DNA of 11,663 bases, from assembly GCA_004556975.1 (NCBI GenBank), contig SFFD01000041.1:1-11663 (forward strand), read 5' to 3'. The translations under genes and the position numbers were made by a program. This DNA is from Oscillospiraceae bacterium. Its GTDB lineage: Bacteria; Bacillota; Clostridia; Oscillospirales; Ruminococcaceae. The notes under the pieces were generated by a model. The model was given only the letters and a program-made list of their open reading frames with translations, was not told where the DNA came from and searched no databases. Position 1 is the first letter of the stretch. Each line of letters starts with the position of its first letter. Below, piece by piece: positions 1 through 5,015 of this stretch.

Positions 1-1825
1 ACAGGAGGAAATTGTTACCCGTGATTACATACTAAACGAAAAACCCGATTGCATAATAAATATAATCGACGCTACCAATATAGAGAGAAATCTTTATCTC
101 AGCATGCAGCTTTTAGAGCTTAACGTGCCTATGGTGCTGGCTCTTAACATGATGGACGAGGTTCGTGCGAACGGCGGCTCGATAGATGTTAAAGAGATGA
201 GCAAAGAACTCGGTATTCCCGTTGTGCCGATAAGCGCTATAAACGGTGAGGGAGTGTCCGAACTTACAGATAAAGCGATAGATACCGCTAAAAAACATAC
301 GCTCCCTATAAGAGCCGATTTCTGTGCCGCAAATTCGCCTTGCCACAGATGTATACACGCTGTTATGCACTTGATACAGGACCATGCCGAGAGCGAGAGT
401 CTGCCGCTTCGCTTCTGTGCTTCAAAGCTTATTGAGAGCGACAATGACATGGCGGATCGCTTGCAGCTTGATAAAAACGAGCGTGAACTTATAGAGCACT
501 GCCTGCTTCAGTTAGAGAAGGAATCGGGGCTTGACAGAAACGCAGCGCTTGCGGATATGCGATATTCTTTTATAGAGAGCGTTGTTGAGGGATCGGTGGT
601 AAAATGCAGCGAGAGCCGCGAGCATCTGCGCTCGGTTGCCATGGATAAAATTTTTACTGGCAAATATACCGCAATTCCCGTCTTTTTGCTTGTGATTCTC
701 ACAATTTTTTGGCTGACCTTTAATGTTATCGGTGCCGCACTTCAGCGTTTGCTTGAGGCCGGGATAGGTCAGCTTTCGGATATTGTTGACAAGGCACTCA
801 CAAATTTCGGATTAAACGAGGTTGTTCACAGCCTTATTATAGACGGCATATTCAACGGCGTCGGCAGTGTTCTTTCGTTTTTGCCGATTATAGTTACACT
901 GTTCTTCTTTCTTTCAATACTTGAAGACACCGGCTACATGGCGCGTGTTGCGTTTGTTATGGATAAGCCTCTGCGCCGTCTCGGACTTTCCGGCAGGTCG
1001 TTTGTACCGATGCTCATAGGCTTCGGCTGCTCTGTGCCTGCGATTATGTCGGCTCGTACGGTATCTTCGGACCGCGACAGAAAAATGACGATAATGTTGG
1101 TTCCGTTTATGAGCTGCTCTGCTAAAATACCGATATATTCGGTGTTTGTGGCGGCTTTCTTCCCGGGCAGGGGAGCGATAGTGATGTTTGTTCTCTACCT
1201 TTTGGGCATATTGCTCGGTATATTGACGGCTCTTATATTAAAAAACACCTCGTTCCGCGGCAAGCCGGTGCCGTTTGTTATGGAACTTCCGAATTATCGT
1301 TTTCCCTCACCAAAAAGCGTTATGCTCCTTTTGTGGGAGAAGGCGAGGGATTTTCTTGAGCGAGCATTTTCCGTAATATTCATAGCCACTGTGGTGATTT
1401 GGTTCCTGCAGAGCTTTGATTATCATTTGAACCCGGTAAAAGACTCTACCGAAAGCCTGCTCGCATACGTTGGGCAAACAATATCGGTTATATTTAAGCC
1501 CCTCGGCTTCGGTGACTGGAAGTTTTCAACCGCACTTATCTCCGGCTTTATCGCAAAAGAGCAGGTTGTTTCAACTCTCGCAGTTTTAATCGGCTGCGAT
1601 GCGAGCATGCTTTACACCGTACTTCCCAGAGTGTTCGGGTCTGTGCTTGCGGCGTGCAGCTTCCTTGTGTTCACACTGCTTTATACACCGTGCGTTGCGG
1701 CTGTTACATCTATCAGACGTGAGTTCGGTTCTCGGCTTGAAACGGCAGGCATAGTTGTTATGCAGTGCGCCGTTGCGTGGATTGCGGCATTTCTCGTGTA
1801 TAATATAGGGGGGCTTTTTGTATGA
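1..1825 (+). CDS. feoB: Ferrous iron transporter B, C-terminal part (5' end outside window)
   Basis: FeoB imports Fe2+ through the cytoplasmic membrane and carries a cytosolic N-terminal G domain. The reading frame is open from base 2, ahead of the first ATG at 104. Those 34 upstream codons read as FeoB (VTRDYILNEKPD, then DATNIERNLYL), so the gene starts before the window. By comparison with the family roughly 60-70 residues are missing, including the P-loop and the DxPG switch. Visible are the G4 motif NMMD, a G5-like segment (PISAINGEGV), the helical region after the G domain, and a long polytopic membrane part beginning near base 665. Both gate-type Cys motifs are present: GFGCSVPAIMSART and MSCSAKIPIY. 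The C-terminal LLYTPCVAA is also typical. The stop overlaps the start of the next gene (ATGA), which implies translational coupling. Identification is secure; only the left edge is cut. Confidence 0.97.
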   Translation, partial: QEEIVTRDYILNEKPDCIINIIDATNIERNLYLSMQLLELNVPMVLALNMMDEVRANGGSIDVKEMSKELGIPVVPISAINGEGVSELTDKAIDTAKKHTLPIRADFCAANSPCHRCIHAVMHLIQDHAESESLPLRFCASKLIESDNDMADRLQLDKNERELIEHCLLQLEKESGLDRNAALADMRYSFIESVVEGSVVKCSESREHLRSVAMDKIFTGKYTAIPVFLLVILTIFWLTFNVIGAALQRLLEAGIGQLSDIVDKALTNFGLNEVVHSLIIDGIFNGVGSVLSFLPIIVTLFFFLSILEDTGYMARVAFVMDKPLRRLGLSGRSFVPMLIGFGCSVPAIMSARTVSSDRDRKMTIMLVPFMSCSAKIPIYSVFVAAFFPGRGAIVMFVLYLLGILLGILTALILKNTSFRGKPVPFVMELPNYRFPSPKSVMLLLWEKARDFLERAFSVIFIATVVIWFLQSFDYHLNPVKDSTESLLAYVGQTISVIFKPLGFGDWKFSTALISGFIAKEQVVSTLAVLIGCDASMLYTVLPRVFGSVLAACSFLVFTLLYTPCVAAVTSIRREFGSRLETAGIVVMQCAVAWIAAFLVYNIGGLFV

Positions 1826-1968
1826 ACACCGCAGATATAATCGTTCTCGCCGCCGTGGGAGCGGCGATAGTGCTTGCGGTGATATTCTCTTTTCACTCGC
1901 GCAAAAAGCGCGGTGGAGGGTGCTCCTGCGGCTGCTCCGGCTGCAAGTCAAATTGCAATAAGAAATGA
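1822..1968 (+). CDS. FeoB-associated Cys-rich membrane protein
   Basis: This 48-residue protein begins at the ATG that overlaps the feoB stop codon (ATGA). It has one N-terminal transmembrane helix (about residues 5-23, IIVLAAVGAAIVLAVIF), a short basic stretch (HSRKKR), then a Gly/Cys tail with five cysteines in the pattern C-x-C-x-C-x2-C-x3-C and a Lys-rich end. This matches the small FeoB-associated Cys-rich membrane proteins known from Firmicutes feo operons, which are thought to help FeoB as FeoC does elsewhere; their mechanism is not established. The tail would lie in the cytoplasm if the basic stretch follows the positive-inside rule, where the cysteines could bind iron or sense redox state (inference). 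The strong hairpin three bases downstream closes the operon. Confidence 0.9.
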   Translation: MNTADIIVLAAVGAAIVLAVIFSFHSRKKRGGGCSCGCSGCKSNCNKK

Positions 1969-1970
1969 TA

Positions 1971-2008
1971 AAAAGACGACATTCTCAAAACGGAATGTCG
2001 TCTTTTTT
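1971..2008 (+). terminator. Rho-independent terminator of the feo operon
   Basis: A perfect 14-bp inverted repeat (1971-1984 with 1993-2006) around an 8-nt loop ends in a T run. The outer part of the stem is A/T, giving A runs on one side and T runs on the other, so it could act on both strands. It starts two bases after the stop of the Cys-rich gene. Confidence 0.9.
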
Positions 2009-2441
2009 CAAAACAGCTTATTTTTTGATTGTTCATTTGTTCCTGCGCCGGAATCAGGCTGATTAATCCAAATGTTACTGCCCATAAATAATTTAAAGTG
2101 GTTGCGATAAACCCGGCATCAACAACAATTATTGACGGAAAGAGCAATGCGTGGCTTAATATTACGGTCTTTAAATAACTGTTTTTTGGAGGCAAATACT
2201 TTGATAAAATCAGTGATTCGGCAATCAGAATGAAGAGGTTGATTATTCTCCACAGTAATGGGAATTTCGTGAAAAAATAAGTGAAAGCATCTATAATCGG
2301 CCTTGCACTGCCGCTTAAAAATTCTTTTAAAGATAATAGAGATGATTTTTCAAAGAATATAGCGTCGTCTCCCAAATTTAAAGGTAAAAAGAGGTGAACA
2401 ATAAAAACTGCCGAATAAAGGAATAAATAAAATTTTCGCAC
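2007..2441 (-). pseudogene. 5' fragment of a polytopic membrane protein (DUF6056-like), truncated
   Basis: On the minus strand an open frame starts at a GTG (2441) and encodes about 145 residues of convincing membrane protein: a hydrophobic helix (FYLFLYSAVFIVHLF), the segment LPLNLGDDAIF, further helices near RIINLFILIAESLIL and VILSHALLFPSIIVV, and TTLNYLWAVTFGLISLIP. The GDD near the N-terminus and the NYLW segment recall DUF6056-type proteins of Firmicutes, usually several hundred residues long; that assignment is from memory. After about position 2010 the frame merely reads through the feo terminator and antisense to the Cys-rich gene, so the last ~38 codons are not native. The start also lacks a Shine-Dalgarno sequence, and upstream codons keep the frame open into the neighbouring plus-strand signal peptide region. 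Both ends therefore seem to have been lost, leaving a remnant without a usable promoter. Confidence 0.6.
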
Positions 2442-2510
2442 TTTATTACAAGCAAAATAATTCTTGATTTTATTTTTATATCTTCTTTTGGTGTTTACGC
2501 TCTTGCGGAT
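2427..2510 (+). other. In-frame signal-peptide coding stretch lacking a standard start codon
   Basis: Upstream of the ATG at 2511 the frame stays open back to a TAA at 2424-2426. It encodes a short basic/polar part, a hydrophobic core (IILDFIFISSFGVY) and a signal peptidase I-like ALA just before the Asp-Met pair. This is the export signal expected for an S11 carboxypeptidase homolog, but no ATG, GTG or TTG lies in these 28 codons. ATA at 2427 sits 4 nt after AAAGGA (2417-2422), and the next codons (AAA TTT) resemble a normal N-terminus. A mutated start (ATG to ATA), a rare non-canonical start, or a deletion junction can each explain this. Confidence 0.55.
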
Positions 2511-3770
2511 ATGAAATACACTCCTTCATGCGACATATACTCCGAAGCGGTATATTTGGCTGATGAAAACGGCAACGTACTTTATGAGAAAAACTCAAAG
2601 CAACGTATGTACCCTTTGGAGCTTACTCAGATAATGACCGCCATAGTAGTAATTGAAAATATTGACGCCGCAGGCGGCTGGGATGCTCAGGGTACATATG
2701 ATATGTCTATTCAGAATTATCTTTATGATAACAGAAAAGGCGGCGTAATTTTAAGCGGAATGCTTTCAGGCAATATTTTTACCGCGGACGAGCTTTTCTA
2801 TGACCTTGTAATTCGTTCCGGATATGACGCCGCACTTGTTCTTGCAAAGCTTGTTGCCGGAAGCCAGGACGCCTTTGTGGAGCTTATGAACCAGACTGCC
2901 GCAAAAATAGGCGCAAAGGACACCAGCTTTACAAATTGCCACGGTCTTCATGATACGGCAAACTATACAACCGCATATGATATGTACCTTATTACCAAAT
3001 ATGCCATGGGCCTTGACAAATACCGCGAGGTCGTTCAGAAAACTTCCTATACATGTGAAGAAACCGACGCGCACAAACAGCTTATCTGGAATACCGAAAA
3101 CGGTCTTATGATAAGCGGCAGCGTACATTATTATTCTCCTGTTGTGGGCGGAAAAATCGGTTATAATTCCGAAATCGGCCGAAACGTGGCTTCTTATGCA
3201 GAATATGAAGGCTTCTCATATTATCAGATTGATCTTGGCGCACCGTATGAACTTGACAACGGATATAACCGCGCCCTTGTTGATGCAAAGAACCTTTATA
3301 TGTGGGCATTCACCGAATTTGAAGTAAAAACTATTGTTGAGGGCGGCTCTCAGATTGCCGAAGTTCCTCTTGAGCTTGCTTGGCAGAAAAACCACCTTAA
3401 TCTTATGATTGGCGAAACCTACCGCGCGCTACTCCCTGTTGAACTTGATATTGCCACCATTAGTTATAAATTCAACCTCCCAGATTCTGTTGAAGCTCCA
3501 ATAACCAAAGGTGAGGAAATTGGCTCTATCGAATTTGTATATATGGGAGATGAGGTCATTGGCACCGTGCCGCTTGTTGCGGCGGAGGATGTGGAACAAA
3601 GCGACCTTCTTTCAGGATTAAAAAGCTTTTCCAACATAACTCATTCTTTCTGGTTCAAATTTATTGTTATCACGATTTTCATTCTTATTGCCCTTTATAT
3701 TGCTCTTATGATAATAAGAAACTATAACCACAGAAAATACGGCAATTTCAAGCGCAAAAAACGCCTTTAA
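2511..3770 (+). CDS. D-alanyl-D-alanine carboxypeptidase family (S11) protein, predicted catalytically inactive
   Basis: The fold is that of DacF/DacA-type low-molecular-weight penicillin-binding proteins: an S11 domain (about residues 5-270), a C-terminal beta domain (about 270-355), and a C-terminal membrane helix (about 382-402, FKFIVITIFILIALYIALMI) followed by a basic tail, so it should sit on the outer face of the membrane. Family landmarks remain: YEKNSKQRMYP, HGLHD, TTAYDM, VVGGK and DLGAPY. All three active-site motifs are altered. SxxK is ELTQ (residues 37-40), SxN is SGY (103-105) and KTG is KIG (215-217). Without the nucleophilic Ser and general-base Lys, peptidase or transpeptidase activity is not expected. 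The frame is intact over 419 codons, which suggests a maintained pseudoenzyme and not decay. The ATG at 2511 has no ribosome binding site and lies after the signal peptide, so the true N-terminus is probably further upstream, near 2427. Confidence 0.85.
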   Translation: MKYTPSCDIYSEAVYLADENGNVLYEKNSKQRMYPLELTQIMTAIVVIENIDAAGGWDAQGTYDMSIQNYLYDNRKGGVILSGMLSGNIFTADELFYDLVIRSGYDAALVLAKLVAGSQDAFVELMNQTAAKIGAKDTSFTNCHGLHDTANYTTAYDMYLITKYAMGLDKYREVVQKTSYTCEETDAHKQLIWNTENGLMISGSVHYYSPVVGGKIGYNSEIGRNVASYAEYEGFSYYQIDLGAPYELDNGYNRALVDAKNLYMWAFTEFEVKTIVEGGSQIAEVPLELAWQKNHLNLMIGETYRALLPVELDIATISYKFNLPDSVEAPITKGEEIGSIEFVYMGDEVIGTVPLVAAEDVEQSDLLSGLKSFSNITHSFWFKFIVITIFILIALYIALMIIRNYNHRKYGNFKRKKRL

Positions 3771-3784
3771 AATTCAAAAAAGTA

Positions 3785-3813
3785 TTGACAAAATAATATA
3801 GGCAGTATATAAT
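3785..3813 (+). promoter_or_regulatory. Consensus sigma-A promoter of rplJ-rplL
   Basis: TTGACA at 3785-3790 and TATAAT at 3808-3813 are both perfect hexamers, separated by exactly 17 bases. Transcription should start about 7 nt later, immediately before the L10 leader. It lies 14 bases after the stop of the carboxypeptidase homolog. This is the strongest promoter in the window and fits a ribosomal protein operon. Confidence 0.95.
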
Positions 3814-3817
3814 GTTA

Positions 3818-3941
3818 ACGCTGTCCAAAGACAGCAGGTGCTTTTATGCTTAAACGATATTTTATCGGCCTGCCGAGGATGAGGTGTTATAATTTGATTA
3901 TTACGCTCCTTCCACGGCTTAATGGAGGGAGCTTTTCTTTT
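3818..3941 (+). promoter_or_regulatory. Ribosomal protein L10 leader (autoregulatory 5' UTR)
   Basis: The transcript leader ahead of rplJ carries the hallmarks of the Firmicutes L10 leader: a first hairpin (GCTGTC 3820-3825 with GACAGC 3830-3835), a long-range stem (GCAGG 3834-3838 with CCTGC 3869-3873) enclosing an inner hairpin (CGATA 3855-3859 with TATCG 3863-3867), the conserved GCCTGCCGAGGATGA segment, and an intrinsic terminator at the end. In this family the L10(L12)4 complex binds the leader and favours termination. The AT-rich segment 3883-3904 could form an alternative antiterminating pairing with the terminator's left arm (inference). A further inverted repeat (AGCTTTTC 3930-3937 with GAAAAGCT 3944-3951) overlaps the terminator's 3' side and T run and could compete with it. 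Confidence 0.88.
3905..3941 (+). terminator. Attenuator hairpin of the L10 leader
   Basis: A 10-bp stem (3905-3914 with 3923-3932, one G-T pair) with an 8-nt loop is followed by TTTTCTTTT. It stands 39 bases before the rplJ start and is the likely regulated terminator of the leader. Confidence 0.85.
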
Positions 3942-3979
3942 GCGAAAAGCTCTCATCACAACGCAGGAGGTGAATTTAA

Positions 3980-4507
3980 ATGCCCAGTGAAAAAATCTTG
4001 CAAGCAAAGAAAGAAGCAGTGGAGCAGCTTGTTGAAAAGCTTAAAGCAGCTCAGTCCGGCGTTCTTGTTGACTACATCGGAATCAATGTTGCCGATGATA
4101 CCAAACTTCGCCGCGAGCTTCGTGAAGCCGGTGTTGAATACACCGTCGTAAAGAACTCCATTCTTCGCTTTGCAGCTAAGGAAGCAGGTCTTGAAGGTCT
4201 TACTCCTTACCTGTCCGGAAGCACCGCCATCGCCCTTTCCAATGACGATCCTGTCGCTCCCGCAAAAATTCTTGGCAAATTTGCAGACGACTCTAAAGGT
4301 AAGTTCACTCTTAAAGCCGGATTCCTCGACGGTGAAGTTCTTGACCAGGCACAGGTCATAGAGCTGTCCAAGACTCCGAGCAAGGAAGAGATCCTTACCA
4401 TGATCGTTATGGCTCTTGTCAGCCCGATCAAAGGTATCGCCGTTGCGCTTGACAAAATCGCAAACCCTGACGGCGGAAACACTGACGGCGAAGGCGAAGC
4501 TGCCTGA
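3980..4507 (+). CDS. rplJ: 50S ribosomal protein L10
   Basis: L10 (uL10) forms the base of the ribosomal stalk on the large subunit, binding 23S rRNA and carrying L7/L12 dimers that recruit translation GTPases. The 175-residue product has the usual length and pattern: N-terminal SEKILQAKKEAVEQLVEKL, then GVLVDYIGINVADDTKLRRE, VEYTVVKNSILRFA, a central STAIALSNDDPVAPAKIL, and a C-terminal helix (SPIKGIAVALDKIA) that would carry the L7/L12 dimers. The start is fixed by a very strong Shine-Dalgarno (GCAGGAGGTGA, 3963-3972... spacing 7). It is the first gene of the rplJ-rplL operon, 50 bp before rplL, and is probably controlled through the L10 leader upstream. Confidence 0.99.
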   Translation: MPSEKILQAKKEAVEQLVEKLKAAQSGVLVDYIGINVADDTKLRRELREAGVEYTVVKNSILRFAAKEAGLEGLTPYLSGSTAIALSNDDPVAPAKILGKFADDSKGKFTLKAGFLDGEVLDQAQVIELSKTPSKEEILTMIVMALVSPIKGIAVALDKIANPDGGNTDGEGEAA

Positions 4508-4557
4508 TTGCCGCATCACAATCACTAATTTTACATTATTACAGGAGGTAAACCACC

Positions 4558-4932
4558 ATGGCTTCTGAAAAGATCCAAAACATTCTGGAGGAGATTAAAG
4601 CTCTTTCCCTTATCGAAGCAAACGAACTTAAAAATGCAATCTGCGAAGAATTCGGCGTTTCCGCTGATGCTCCCGTTATGGTAGCCGGCGCTGCCGCTGC
4701 TGCTCCTGCCGCTGCAACCAAGGATTCTTGGGATGTTATCCTCACCGGCGCAGGCGAAACCAAAATGACTGTTATCAAAGTTGTTAAAGAGATCACCGGT
4801 CTTGGCCTCAAAGAGTCCAAAGAGATCGTTGACAATGTTCCGAAAGCTGTTAAAGAGGGCGTTTCTGAGTCCGAAGCTGACGAAATCAAAAAGAAACTCG
4901 AAGAAGCAGGCGCTTCCGTCGAAGTTAAGTAA
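4558..4932 (+). CDS. rplL: 50S ribosomal protein L7/L12
   Basis: This 124-residue acidic stalk protein binds L10 as dimers and contacts EF-Tu, EF-G and other translation GTPases. The N-terminal dimerisation domain (about residues 1-40, KIQNILEEIKALSLIEANEL) is followed by an Ala-rich hinge (about 43-56, AGAAAAAPAAA) and the C-terminal globular domain with VILTGAGETKMTVIKVVKEI and GLGLKESKEIVDNVPKAVKEG. Length and order match the family. ACAGGAGGTAAA is spaced well for the ATG at 4558. Two hairpins follow the stop. The EF-G-like fusion encoded convergently just downstream would be expected to use this stalk, although the placement may be chance. Confidence 0.99.
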   Translation: MASEKIQNILEEIKALSLIEANELKNAICEEFGVSADAPVMVAGAAAAAPAAATKDSWDVILTGAGETKMTVIKVVKEITGLGLKESKEIVDNVPKAVKEGVSESEADEIKKKLEEAGASVEVK

Positions 4933-4950
4933 TTTTCTTTTTGAAAAGCT

Positions 4951-4978
4951 AAAAACCCGTCTGAGGACGGGTTTTTAT
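4951..4978 (+). terminator. Terminator of rplJ-rplL
   Basis: An 11-bp perfect stem (4951-4961 with 4966-4976) closes on a TGAG tetraloop, with GC-rich core ACCCGTC and trailing T residues, 18 bases after the rplL stop. Confidence 0.92.
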
Positions 4979-4984
4979 TTATGC

Positions 4985-5015
4985 AAAAAAAAGACCTGCA
5001 GTTGCAGGTCTTTTT
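4985..5015 (-). terminator. Terminator of the GTPase-NYN gene (bidirectional)
   Basis: A 12-bp stem (4988-4999 with 5004-5015) with a 4-nt loop has a run of A on its left, giving eight T on the minus strand. The minus-strand stop codon (5014-5016) overlaps the outer edge of the stem. On the plus strand it also ends in TTTTT and would back up the rplL terminator. Confidence 0.88.

Noticed and set aside
1893..2006. C-terminal extension of the minus-strand membrane-protein fragment
   Set aside because: These codons are the reverse complement of the feo terminator and the Cys-rich gene, so they are read-through and not part of the original protein.
2394..2426. GTG at 2394 as the start of the S11 homolog
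   Set aside because: It is in frame, but a TAA at 2424 interrupts it after 10 codons, and the same bases clearly encode the conserved N-terminus of the minus-strand membrane fragment.
3888..3893. TATAAT inside the L10 leader as a second promoter
   Set aside because: No -35-like hexamer lies at a suitable distance; the element belongs to the AT-rich leader segment.
3956..4525. Long minus-strand ORF (189 codons) antisense to rplJ
   Set aside because: It mirrors the strongly biased codons of rplJ, has no ribosome binding site, and the sequence does not look like a protein family.
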